Source: an uncultured bacterium (GTDB taxonomy: Bacteria; Cyanobacteriota; Vampirovibrionia; Gastranaerophilales; Gastranaerophilaceae). Taken from it: a DNA stretch of 64,000 bases. The translations under genes were made by a program, and so were the position numbers. Shown here in pieces: positions 9,088 to 16,536 of this stretch. Location of the stretch: NCBI GenBank assembly GCA_949290355.1, contig CASERN010000008.1, forward strand, positions 222,044 through 286,043, read 5' to 3'. Under the pieces are notes generated by a model that did no database searches, was not told the DNA's origin, and saw only the letters and a program-made list of their open reading frames with translations. The number at the start of each line of letters is the position of its first letter. Within the stretch, counting starts at the first letter, position 1.

Positions 9088-9108
9088 GCTAACATATTAT
9101 CATGAATG
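9081..9108. promoter_or_regulatory. Perfect inverted repeat holding both divergent start codons
   Basis: Two 8-bp arms, CATTCATG (9081-9088) and CATGAATG (9101-9108), flank a 12-nt AT-rich spacer. Each arm contains the start codon of one divergent gene. No Shine-Dalgarno sequence fits upstream of either start. AT-rich hexamers inside the spacer (TAACAT, TATTAT, and TAATAT on the other strand) could be -10 elements for leaderless transcripts in both directions. Part of the symmetry comes from both proteins starting Met-Asn. Confidence 0.5.
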
Positions 9109-10655
9109 AGATTTATATTACAGATGCCTGTGCATTATTTGCAGATAAACTAACACCTGATGAAGAAATCGTTAAAGGCAGTAAATTTTATTTCGGCAAG
9201 TTGGAAAAAATTTTTGAACAAATACAAGAACCTAATTATAACTTGAGATGCAATAGACTTTTGAAATTTCTCGTTGACAAACTTGACTTGTCTGAATACG
9301 ATAAATCAGAAATTGGGATTGTAATAGGTACTACAAATTCAGGGATAGAAGAATACGAAACAACAGAAAACAAGCACCATGCAGAACTTGGGAACCCTGC
9401 AGAATTTTTAAAATGGTATTTAGGCACAACCAATTATGCAGCTAGCGTATCAACAGCTTGTACATCAGGTATAAAAGCATTTTCAACAGCTGTGAAACTT
9501 TTACAAAATAATATTTGTAAAGCAGTAATAGCAGGAGGAGTCGACACACTAGCAAGTATGCCGACATATGGGTTTCATGCTCTGGAAGTACTATCACATG
9601 AAAAAACAAATCCATTCTCAAAAAATCGAAATGGCATAAGTCTTGGAGAAGGCGGAGCGTTGTTTTTGCTGACGCAAAAGAAGACAGGAAGTCAAAATGA
9701 TAAGAATGCAGGCGATTATATCCAACTGTTGGGAATCGGAGAAACCTCTGATGCTTATCATTCTGCAACACCTGACCCTGAAGGGACTCAAGCATCAATT
9801 GCAATTCAAAAAGCTCTTGATGAAGCAAAACTGTCTTCTGATGATATTGATTATATTAATCTTCATGGCACAGGTACAATATCAAATGATTTAATGGAAG
9901 CAAATGCAATTTATAAAATTTTCCAAAATAAAGTACCGGCAAGTTCTACAAAACCACTTACAGGACATTGTCTCGGTGCAGCTGCATCAATAGAAACATT
10001 CATTTGTTATGAAATTTTGAAAGGTAAAAGAAAATTACCAATACATATTTTTGATGGAGAATATGACAATAAATTACCTAAAATTAATTTGGTTAATAAA
10101 AATACCGAATATGGGGAAATAAATACCTGCATGTGCACATCATTCGGCTTTGGCGGAACAAATGCAGTAATCATTTTAGGAAAAGAAAATAAAAATCCTA
10201 AATATAATTTATCAAATATTCTGCCGCATGAAAGACCAATGATTTTAATTGATGATATTTTACAAATTGATATGGAAAATCAATTTATAGAAGTATCTGT
10301 TACAATCAATGAAAGTAAGGTATTTTTTGATAAAGAAATTAACGGAATTTCCCCGCTTGTAGGAATTGAATTTATGGCACAGGCAATAGGCTGTTATGCT
10401 TATTTCAAAGCAGGTGAGGTAATCCCTAAAATCGGTTTTTTACTCGGTACAAGATTATATGAAAATTCAATTAAAAAGTTTGAAAACGGTAAAACATATA
10501 CCATCAAAGCAAAAGAAATTTATGGAGATGATGAACTTGTCTCATTCGAATGTTTAATTTATAATGATAATAAAGATGATGGTTATATTGCAAAAGCTAT
10601 TGTGAACGCATTTCAGCCCAAAGATGCAGAAAAATATATAAAGGAATTAGGGTAG
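9102..10655 (+). CDS. apeOP: Ketosynthase fused to ApeP-type dehydratase
   Basis: 517 residues. Residues 1-360 are a FabF-like ketosynthase with the complete triad: VSTACTSG (C120), NLHGTGT (H255) and PLTGHCLGA (H289). Residues 370-517 are a hotdog domain starting LPHERPMILIDDI, with GIEFMAQAIG providing an acidic residue (E423); it lacks the GHFP histidine motif of FabZ. It thus looks complementary to the dehydratase half fused to the ligase, which has the histidine but not the acid. The KS should extend the polyene with ApeC as partner. No ribosome-binding site precedes ATG 9102. The stop overlaps the GTG of the reductase gene by 1 nt. Confidence 0.9.
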   Translation: MNEIYITDACALFADKLTPDEEIVKGSKFYFGKLEKIFEQIQEPNYNLRCNRLLKFLVDKLDLSEYDKSEIGIVIGTTNSGIEEYETTENKHHAELGNPAEFLKWYLGTTNYAASVSTACTSGIKAFSTAVKLLQNNICKAVIAGGVDTLASMPTYGFHALEVLSHEKTNPFSKNRNGISLGEGGALFLLTQKKTGSQNDKNAGDYIQLLGIGETSDAYHSATPDPEGTQASIAIQKALDEAKLSSDDIDYINLHGTGTISNDLMEANAIYKIFQNKVPASSTKPLTGHCLGAAASIETFICYEILKGKRKLPIHIFDGEYDNKLPKINLVNKNTEYGEINTCMCTSFGFGGTNAVIILGKENKNPKYNLSNILPHERPMILIDDILQIDMENQFIEVSVTINESKVFFDKEINGISPLVGIEFMAQAIGCYAYFKAGEVIPKIGFLLGTRLYENSIKKFENGKTYTIKAKEIYGDDELVSFECLIYNDNKDDGYIAKAIVNAFQPKDAEKYIKELG

Positions 10656-11371
10656 TGGACAAAAAGAAAATTTTAGTAACAGGCTCAAGTAGAGGTATAG
10701 GAAAAGAAATTGCTTTATATCTTGCCAAAAATGGCTATGAAATAGATGTTCATTACGCTCACAATAAAGAAAAAGCTCAAGAAACTGCTAATGAAATAAA
10801 AGCACTTGGATGTGAAGCTCAAATTTTGAAATTTGATATTAAAAACAGAGAAGAATGTAATTCAGTTTTAACAAACAAGCTTTATTACGGTATTGTTCTA
10901 AATGCAGGTATTGCAAAAGATAACGTTTTTCCTATGCTTGAGGATAATGAATGGGATGATGTAATTGATACAAACCTTACAGGATTTTATAATGTTTTAA
11001 AACCCCTTGTAATGCCAATGATTTCAAACAGAATCAAAGGAAGAATTATTACCTTGTCATCAATTTCAGGACTTTGTGGAAATCGCGGTCAAGTAAATTA
11101 TTCCGCATCAAAAGCCGGCATAATCGGGGCAACAAAAGCACTATCACTTGAACTTGCAAAACGTGGAATTACGGTGAATTGCATAGCCCCTGGAGTCATA
11201 GAAACAGATATGATAAAAGATGTTCCGGTAGATGAAATAAAAAAATTGATTCCGATGAAAAGACTTGGTCAAGCACGTGAAGTTGCAAGTCTTGCAAACT
11301 ATTTAATGAGTGAAGATGCTTCATACATAACCGGTCAGGTAATTTCCGTAAACGGAGGTATGTATCTATGA
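10655..11371 (+). CDS. apeQ: 3-oxoacyl-ACP reductase (FabG-like SDR)
   Basis: 238 residues, standard SDR length. TGSSRGIGKEIA (9-20) is the NADP(H)-binding glycine motif; NAG (83-85) and the catalytic NYSASKAG (Y149, K153) follow; TGQVISVNGGMYL closes the protein as in FabG. It should reduce each beta-keto intermediate of the growing polyene. The gene starts with GTG sharing one base with the upstream stop (TAGTG) and overlaps the next gene by 4 nt, so the three plus-arm genes are tightly coupled. Confidence 0.93.
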   Translation: MDKKKILVTGSSRGIGKEIALYLAKNGYEIDVHYAHNKEKAQETANEIKALGCEAQILKFDIKNREECNSVLTNKLYYGIVLNAGIAKDNVFPMLEDNEWDDVIDTNLTGFYNVLKPLVMPMISNRIKGRIITLSSISGLCGNRGQVNYSASKAGIIGATKALSLELAKRGITVNCIAPGVIETDMIKDVPVDEIKKLIPMKRLGQAREVASLANYLMSEDASYITGQVISVNGGMYL

Positions 11372-12591
11372 AACGTGTTGTAGTTACAGGTATGGCATTG
11401 ACAAGTCCTTTAGGAAGCGATATTAATAGCGCTTTTAGAAACTTGGAAAAATTAGAAAATTGCATTGAATATAATAAAGATTTAGACCAATATGAAAGAT
11501 TAAACACAAGACTTTCAGCAAGAACAAAGGATTTTGAAATCCCCTCAAATTACAACAGAAAAGTTCTCCGCACAATGGGACCTCTTTCTGTTATGGCTGT
11601 AAGAACTGCAGAATTAGCTCTTGAAAATGCAGGACTTTTAGGAGATGAAATTATAACTAACGGTCAAACAGGTGTCAGCTATGGATCATCTTCAGGCTCA
11701 TTAGACGCAATTATTGATTTTTACGGTATGCAAGTGGATAAAATTGTAAGAGGCTTAAATTCAGGGTCTTATGTAAAAATGATGCCTCAAACGACAGCTG
11801 TAAATATTTCATTATATTTTAAAACTATAGGGCGTCTTGTTCCCTGCTCTACTGCCTGCACATCAGGTTCTATGGGAATAGGATATGCTTATGAAACAAT
11901 AAAAAACGGATACGAAACTGTTATGATTGCAGGTGGAGGAGAAGAACTCCATGCAACTGAAATTGCAATTTTTGATACTTTATATGCAACAAGTCAGAAA
12001 AATGATACTCCAAAATTAACCCCATCACCTTTTGACAAAAACAGAGATGGCTTGGTAATCGGAGAAGGTGCAGGGACTCTAATTTTAGAAGAATATGAAC
12101 ATGCAAAACGCCGAGGAGCAAAAATTTATGCAGAAATAATCGGTTTTGGAACAAATACAGATGGTACACATATCACAAACCCTAACAGAAAAACAATGGG
12201 AATAGCTCTTGAACTTGCACTAAAAGATGCAAATCTGTCGCCTGATAAAATTGGTTATGTAAATGCACACGGTACAGCGACTTTACAAGGTGATATTGCT
12301 GAAACCTATGCAACAGAAGAAGTTTTCAAAAGACAAGTTCCTATAAGTTCTACAAAAAGTTATACAGGGCATACTCTCGGTGCCTGTGGTGCCATTGAAG
12401 CGATTTTAAGTATCGAAATGATGAATAGAGGCTGGTTCCACCCTACACTAAACCTTAATGAAATCGATCCAGAATGCGGTAATTTGGATTATATTAGGAA
12501 TCAAGGCAGAGAAATCTCAACAAATTATGTAATGTCAAACAACTTTGCCTTTGGCGGAATTAACACATCATTGATATTCAAAAAAATCTGA
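11368..12591 (+). CDS. apeR: Beta-ketoacyl-ACP synthase (FabF-like), aryl polyene cluster
   Basis: 407 residues with a full KAS II active site: CSTACTSGSMG (C164), NAHGTATLQGD (H301) and SYTGHTLGACG (H335), ending in the NNFAFGGINTSL motif. In studied aryl polyene systems this separate synthase is thought to act in starter or first-step elongation, apart from the ApeO-ApeC pair. ATG 11368 overlaps the reductase stop by 4 nt. It is the last gene of the plus arm; its end overlaps a convergent small reading frame by 24 nt, and no terminator hairpin is visible. Confidence 0.9.
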   Translation: MKRVVVTGMALTSPLGSDINSAFRNLEKLENCIEYNKDLDQYERLNTRLSARTKDFEIPSNYNRKVLRTMGPLSVMAVRTAELALENAGLLGDEIITNGQTGVSYGSSSGSLDAIIDFYGMQVDKIVRGLNSGSYVKMMPQTTAVNISLYFKTIGRLVPCSTACTSGSMGIGYAYETIKNGYETVMIAGGGEELHATEIAIFDTLYATSQKNDTPKLTPSPFDKNRDGLVIGEGAGTLILEEYEHAKRRGAKIYAEIIGFGTNTDGTHITNPNRKTMGIALELALKDANLSPDKIGYVNAHGTATLQGDIAETYATEEVFKRQVPISSTKSYTGHTLGACGAIEAILSIEMMNRGWFHPTLNLNEIDPECGNLDYIRNQGREISTNYVMSNNFAFGGINTSLIFKKI

Positions 12592-12768
12592 TTCATATGC
12601 TTTATTCAATTTTTTTGCGACAAAACAAGCTGCTTCATAAAAAACAATAGGCAAAGTGCAATAACCTGATACGATTAATGCATCTTTTATCGGTGTTGGT
12701 TTATTTACAGGCTTTATTTGTGATTTATTTGGAGTAACATTATTAATTTTTACTGCCGGTACTTTCAT
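12568..12768 (-). CDS. Small hypothetical protein
   Basis: 66 residues, not recognised. The first 25 are Pro/Asn/Lys-rich (MKVPAVKINNVTPNKSQIK), followed by a mostly hydrophobic stretch (about 28-50: LIVSGYCTLPIVFYEAACFV) that could cross the membrane. It resembles in layout the 85-residue protein at 14493-14750: a Pro/Asn-rich start, then a helix beginning at a SGY motif. It converges on apeR and overlaps it by 24 nt. No strong ribosome-binding site is seen. The shared layout is the main reason to keep it. Confidence 0.45.
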   Translation of the reverse strand: MKVPAVKINNVTPNKSQIKPVNKPTPIKDALIVSGYCTLPIVFYEAACFVAKKLNKAYESDFFEYQ

Positions 12769-12878
12769 AAAAATATTCTCTTATTTTTTATGAATAAATA
12801 CATTAGACACAAGGACAGAAATTTTGTTATTTTTATATTATAATGAAATTCAGCTGATTATATAAATAGGGAAAAAGT

Positions 12879-14492
12879 ATGATAACAACAGATAAATTGA
12901 CCGTTAGATTCGGTTCTCAAACATTATTTGAAAATGTAAGTATAAAATTTACCCCGGGTAACTGCTACGGTGTAATAGGTGCAAATGGTGCAGGGAAAAG
13001 TACATTACTAAAAGTTATATCAGGTGATATTGAACCTACGTCAGGTGAAGTGCATATCACTAAAGGACAAAGAATTGCAGTTCTTCGCCAAGACCATTTT
13101 GCATTTGATAATTACAAAGTAATTGATACCGTAATTATGGGACATAAAAAGCTGTATGACATTATGCAGGAACGTGATGCATTATATGCAAAACCTGATT
13201 TTAACGATGAAGATGGGATCAAAGTTGCACATTTGGAAGAACAATTTGCAGAGCTTGATGGCTGGCAAGCAGAAGCTATGGCAGCATCATTATTATCTGA
13301 TTTAGGTATTTCTGATGAATTGCATTATGAGCAAATGTCAGAATTATCAGGAAGTGAAAAAGTTCGTGTATTATTAGCTCAAGCCTTATTCGGAAACCCT
13401 GATATTTTACTGCTTGACGAACCTACAAACCACTTGGATTTAAACACAATTTCGTGGCTCGAAGAATTTTTAATCAACTTCCAAAACCTCGTAATCGTAG
13501 TATCTCACGATAGAAAATTTTTGGATAATGTCTGCACCCATATGGCTGATATTGATTACAAAAATATTCAGCTCTACACAGGTAATTACACTTTCTGGTC
13601 TCAAGCAAGCCAGTTGATTAAAAAACAAAAAGAAGAACAAAACAAGAAAACTGAAGAAAAAATGGAAGAATTAAAAGCCTTTATTGCTCGTTTCAGTGCA
13701 AATGCATCAAAAGCAAAACAGGCTACATCAAGAAAAAATATGCTTGATAAATTGTCTTTAGAAGAAATAAAACCATCTTCAAGACAGTATCCGAGAATTA
13801 GATTTACATACAATAAAATTCCCGGTAAAGATGTTCTTCAAGTTAAAAATTTATATAAGTCAGTTGATGGAGAATTATTAATTAAGAATTTAAGTTTTGA
13901 AATTAATCAAGGTGAAAAAGTAGCATTTATTGCACGCGATCCTTTTATAATTTCAAATCTTTTTGATATTTTGGAAGACCGCGTAAAACCTGATAGTGGT
14001 GAAGTTGTATGGGGAGTTACCGCAACTCATTCATATTTTCCAAAAGACAACAATTTCTATTTCGAAAATAATCTTACGATTATGCAATGGCTTGCACAGT
14101 ATTCTCCTGATCAACATGTAAACTTCTTGCGCGGATATTTGGGAAGAATGTTATTTTCAGGCGACGATGCAGATAAAAAAGTTAATGTTTTATCAGGTGG
14201 CGAAAAAGTTAGATGTCTTTTTGCAAAAATGATGATAGCAGAAGCTAACGTAATGATTTTTGATGAACCGACAAACCACCTTGATTTGGAAGCAATTACA
14301 GCATTAAACAACGCAATGATTGATTTTCCAGGAACGATATTATTCACATCACAGGATTACCAATTAATACAGACAGTTGCGGATAGAATAATCGAAATAT
14401 CACCGAAAGGTTACATCAATATGCGCAATAAATATGATGAATATTTGAAAAATCCTGTCGTAATCAAAAAGCGTCAAGAAATTTATAAATAA
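12879..14492 (+). CDS. ABC-F family ATPase, YbiT-like, with degenerate second nucleotide-binding domain
   Basis: 537 residues, close in length and block order to E. coli YbiT. Domain 1 has Walker A GANGAGKST (34-42), signature LSGSEK, Walker B LLLDEPTNHLDL and H-loop SHDRKF. A charged linker (about 245-300) contains FIARFSANASKAKQATSRKNM. Domain 2 keeps the signature LSGGEK and Walker B MIFDEPTNHLDLE. However, its Walker A position reads VAFIARDPFIISNLFDIL, with no GxxGxGKST, and its H-loop is TSQDYQ, with no histidine. ABC-F proteins act on the ribosome with two active ATP sites. Here the second composite site is probably inactive. AGGGA precedes ATG 12879. Confidence 0.88.
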   Translation: MITTDKLTVRFGSQTLFENVSIKFTPGNCYGVIGANGAGKSTLLKVISGDIEPTSGEVHITKGQRIAVLRQDHFAFDNYKVIDTVIMGHKKLYDIMQERDALYAKPDFNDEDGIKVAHLEEQFAELDGWQAEAMAASLLSDLGISDELHYEQMSELSGSEKVRVLLAQALFGNPDILLLDEPTNHLDLNTISWLEEFLINFQNLVIVVSHDRKFLDNVCTHMADIDYKNIQLYTGNYTFWSQASQLIKKQKEEQNKKTEEKMEELKAFIARFSANASKAKQATSRKNMLDKLSLEEIKPSSRQYPRIRFTYNKIPGKDVLQVKNLYKSVDGELLIKNLSFEINQGEKVAFIARDPFIISNLFDILEDRVKPDSGEVVWGVTATHSYFPKDNNFYFENNLTIMQWLAQYSPDQHVNFLRGYLGRMLFSGDDADKKVNVLSGGEKVRCLFAKMMIAEANVMIFDEPTNHLDLEAITALNNAMIDFPGTILFTSQDYQLIQTVADRIIEISPKGYINMRNKYDEYLKNPVVIKKRQEIYK

Positions 14493-14750
14493 TTATGATT
14501 TAGAGTTTATAAATTTTTTACCAAAACCTTTTATAACAGAAATATGCAATATAGTAAAAATTCCTGCAAGTGCAGCACTTATTTTATGAATTTTCATTTT
14601 ATGTTTAAATTTTAAATTTTTCATGCCGGTAACGGCACATAAAACCCCACAAGCTGCTGCTGCATAGCCTGAGTTAGAAACTAAATTTTTACGCAAAGTT
14701 CTATTTTTGCTGCTATTAATATTTGGACTTGCCGTAATAGGTGAAATCAT
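14493..14750 (-). CDS. Small hypothetical membrane protein
   Basis: 85 residues, not recognised. A Ser/Asn/Pro-rich N-terminus (about 1-25) precedes a hydrophobic helix (26-42: NSGYAAAACGVLCAVTG) and a second one (about 58-74: AALAGIFTILHISVIKGF), with basic residues between (KFKHKMKIHK). This suggests a two-helix hairpin with a cytoplasmic basic loop. It starts in a TAATG overlap with the upstream secreted-protein gene and so is translated from the same message. It ends directly against the stop of the convergent ABC-F gene. The N-terminal layout resembles the protein at 12568-12768. Confidence 0.6.
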   Translation of the reverse strand: MISPITASPNINSSKNRTLRKNLVSNSGYAAAACGVLCAVTGMKNLKFKHKMKIHKISAALAGIFTILHISVIKGFGKKFINSKS

Positions 14751-15385
14751 TAATCTTTCTTTCTAAAATCATTTTTTACGTAGATTGTGTATTTATCTTC
14801 TCCAAAATGTGAAAATGTTATTTTTCCAATTGATGAAGCTTTAAAAAGTCCGCCTACAGGAGAAAATTTTACACTTTGAGGGTGAAAAGAATATTTATGA
14901 AAATATTCTTTAGTATCATTCAATAACAAAAAATCCTTTTTCTCCATAAATCGCTTTTTAATTGTTAGCTTTTTGTCATCATTAAACTGAGAAATTTTTA
15001 TTATTTCTACATTTGGAAAAATTTCTTTAATTTGCTCGTCAGTTAATTTTTTTTCTTCAAAATTCCCACCATTATAAATTAATTCATAAATCTTTAATTC
15101 AGCATTATGACAAGCGATTAAACGCCCATTAAATAAAAATTCATAATCAGAGCCGAGCATCATAGATTCATTGTTATCAGAAAACGAATATATTGAATAA
15201 TTACCTGTTCCTGTCGAGGTTTTTTTAGATAATGAAATATCACCCGCATTTGGTTTATTAATCGAAAAGAGATTACTCTTTGGAGAATAAAAAAGCTTTG
15301 TATTATTCAATACAGGTTCCATGTCAGCGCCAAAAGCTGATATTCCAAGTAATAAGACCGTTAAAATTAAAATAAATTTTTTCAT
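14750..15385 (-). CDS. Secreted protein of unknown function
   Basis: 211 residues from ATG 15385, starting MKKFILILTVLLLGISAFGA, a typical signal peptide. The mature part is strand-rich with many aromatic and charged residues (YSFSDNNESMMLGSDYEFLFNG; later YSFHPQSVKFSPVGGLF), and no known domain is recognised. The start was chosen because AAGGAT lies 6 nt upstream; a longer frame from 15403 would place six residues before the signal peptide. A promoter candidate lies at 15405-15434. It is coupled to the 85-residue membrane protein through a TAATG overlap. Confidence 0.7.
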   Translation of the reverse strand: MKKFILILTVLLLGISAFGADMEPVLNNTKLFYSPKSNLFSINKPNAGDISLSKKTSTGTGNYSIYSFSDNNESMMLGSDYEFLFNGRLIACHNAELKIYELIYNGGNFEEKKLTDEQIKEIFPNVEIIKISQFNDDKKLTIKKRFMEKKDFLLLNDTKEYFHKYSFHPQSVKFSPVGGLFKASSIGKITFSHFGEDKYTIYVKNDFRKKD

Positions 15386-15404
15386 ATAAATCCTTACCAT
15401 CAAA

Positions 15405-15434
15405 ATAATACTATAAAATTATTTATAATCGCAA
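15405..15434 (-). promoter_or_regulatory. Promoter candidate for the secreted-protein operon
   Basis: On the minus strand TTGCGA (15434-15429) and TATTAT (15410-15405) are separated by 18 nt, placing a start site shortly before the ribosome-binding site of the gene at 15385. Found by eye only. Confidence 0.45.
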
Positions 15435-15487
15435 TAGCTAATTGGAGAAAATAACAAGAACAATAAATTTAAAACATTTATTTAAGT

Positions 15488-15510
15488 AAAAAAAAGGAGC
15501 CAATGGCTCC
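15488..15510 (-). terminator. Orphan intrinsic terminator, possibly ending a small RNA
   Basis: A perfect 6-bp stem GGAGCC-AAT-GGCTCC (15496-15510) is followed on the minus strand by eight U (15495-15488). The nearest upstream minus-strand gene already ends at its own terminator at 15612-15629. This hairpin therefore has no gene of its own and may end a short transcript starting between about 15530 and 15600. Confidence 0.5.
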
Positions 15511-15611
15511 GTTGGAATTAAGAATAGCTGGAAGTATGAAAAAGATTTAATTATATTTAATATACTTTTTACAATTAAAGCAATTAGCCACTTGATTAAT
15601 TCTTAAAAAAA

Positions 15612-15629
15612 ATGACGGTTTCCCGTCAT
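15612..15629. terminator. Intrinsic terminator of the TSCPD gene
   Basis: ATGACGG-TTTC-CCGTCAT with an A-run on the left and a T-run on the right. It works in either direction, but its position just after the minus-strand stop at 15636 makes it the terminator of the TSCPD gene. Confidence 0.8.
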
Positions 15630-15635
15630 CTTTTT

Positions 15636-15896
15636 TTATACTTTTGCTTTGAATTGACTTAGACATTTTGCCAGCTGATCGGGACAGCTTGTTGGTTTAT
15701 CCCCGCATTTTATACCTGAAAATTTTTCTATCACGTCATCAATTTTCATTCCTTTTACAAGGCTTTTGATACCCAAAAGATTTCCAGGACATCCGCCTAA
15801 AAAGTCAACGTCAGCTATTGTCTCATCATCATTTAATTTAATCTGCATTAATTGACAGCAAGTACCTTGTGTACGGTATTGAATTACTTTTTCCAT
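15636..15896 (-). CDS. TSCPD domain protein (TIGR03905-like)
   Basis: 86 residues. The pattern RTQGTCCQLMQIKL, DVDFLGGCPGNLLGI and the C-terminal CGDKPTSCPDQLAKCL are the conserved cysteine blocks of the small TSCPD family, including the eponymous T-S-C-P-D at the end. Related domains occur at the C-terminus of some B12-dependent ribonucleotide reductases, where they are thought to bind metal; stand-alone members have no firm function. GGAGAT lies 7 nt before ATG 15896. It stands alone with its own terminator and is divergent from the next gene. Confidence 0.9.
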   Translation of the reverse strand: MEKVIQYRTQGTCCQLMQIKLNDDETIADVDFLGGCPGNLLGIKSLVKGMKIDDVIEKFSGIKCGDKPTSCPDQLAKCLSQFKAKV

Positions 15897-15942
15897 TTTT
15901 TTATCTCCATAGCAATTTTACTATGACATTCTAATACAAACA

Positions 15943-15971
15943 TTGACAAAACAGCTAACCATTATTAATAT
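15943..15971 (+). promoter_or_regulatory. Near-consensus promoter giving a leaderless message
   Basis: TTGACA (15943-15948), a 17-nt spacer and TAATAT (15966-15971). The -10 box ends 6 nt before ATG 15978, so transcription should begin at or next to the start codon. No ribosome-binding site is present, consistent with leaderless translation. Confidence 0.7.
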
Positions 15972-15977
15972 TCAAAT

Positions 15978-16508
15978 ATGATAAAAAAAATAATTATAAT
16001 TTTATGTATATTAATAATACAACCTGCATTTTCCGAAACTTTTTTGACAGGTAAAATTGATTATACCGTAAATTCAGCCAGAGAAGAACTTTTAAATACA
16101 GAAACTCCGAAAATTTCTCCAACTCTTATCTCTCAAAATATTATTGATAAAAATTATAAAGAGAATTTAAAGTACTTTTTACAAGGCAATATTAACTTAA
16201 AAGATAGAACATTAGCATTTTTTTCAGATTCGACTTATGCAGTTATGTATAATGATGACAAATTGCACGTTTGGTACTATTCAAAAGACGGAACTTTAAA
16301 TTATGCTGAAACAAAAGATAAATTGGATTATCCATATAAATCCTATAAGTATTCACTTTCTGGGGAATTGATTAATATGGGGTTTCGCATATCAAAAGGT
16401 GAGACTTTCATTTATGATCCAAAAGGAAAACTTATAGCTCACTGGAAAGGTAAATATGCTTATGATGAAAACGGTAATGTTATCATGAGTAGAAAATATT
16501 CAGATTAA
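15978..16508 (+). CDS. Secreted protein of unknown function with MORN/YD-like strand repeats
   Basis: 176 residues starting MIKKIIIILCILIIQPAFS, a signal peptide. The C-terminal half has short repeated hairpins with G and D turns (VWYYSKDGTLNYAET, YKYSLSGELINMGFRI, FIYDPKGKLIAHWKG, YAYDENGNVIMSRKY), like the toxin-antitoxin MORN/YD style found in many exported proteins. No enzyme motif is seen. The strong promoter at 15943-15971 leaves no room for a leader. A bidirectional terminator follows at 16516. Confidence 0.7.
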   Translation: MIKKIIIILCILIIQPAFSETFLTGKIDYTVNSAREELLNTETPKISPTLISQNIIDKNYKENLKYFLQGNINLKDRTLAFFSDSTYAVMYNDDKLHVWYYSKDGTLNYAETKDKLDYPYKSYKYSLSGELINMGFRISKGETFIYDPKGKLIAHWKGKYAYDENGNVIMSRKYSD

Positions 16509-16515
16509 AAAAATA

Positions 16516-16531
16516 CCGGTAATTATACCGG
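16516..16531. terminator. Bidirectional intrinsic terminator
   Basis: CCGGTA-ATTA-TACCGG between convergent genes, with an A-run before (16507-16513) and a T-run after (16534-16538). Confidence 0.75.
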
Positions 16532-16536
16532 CATTT

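Noticed and set aside
9442..9828. Minus-strand 128-codon frame inside the ketosynthase gene.
   Set aside because: It covers the ketosynthase active-site region on the other strand; its protein is Leu/His/Gln-rich without any motif.
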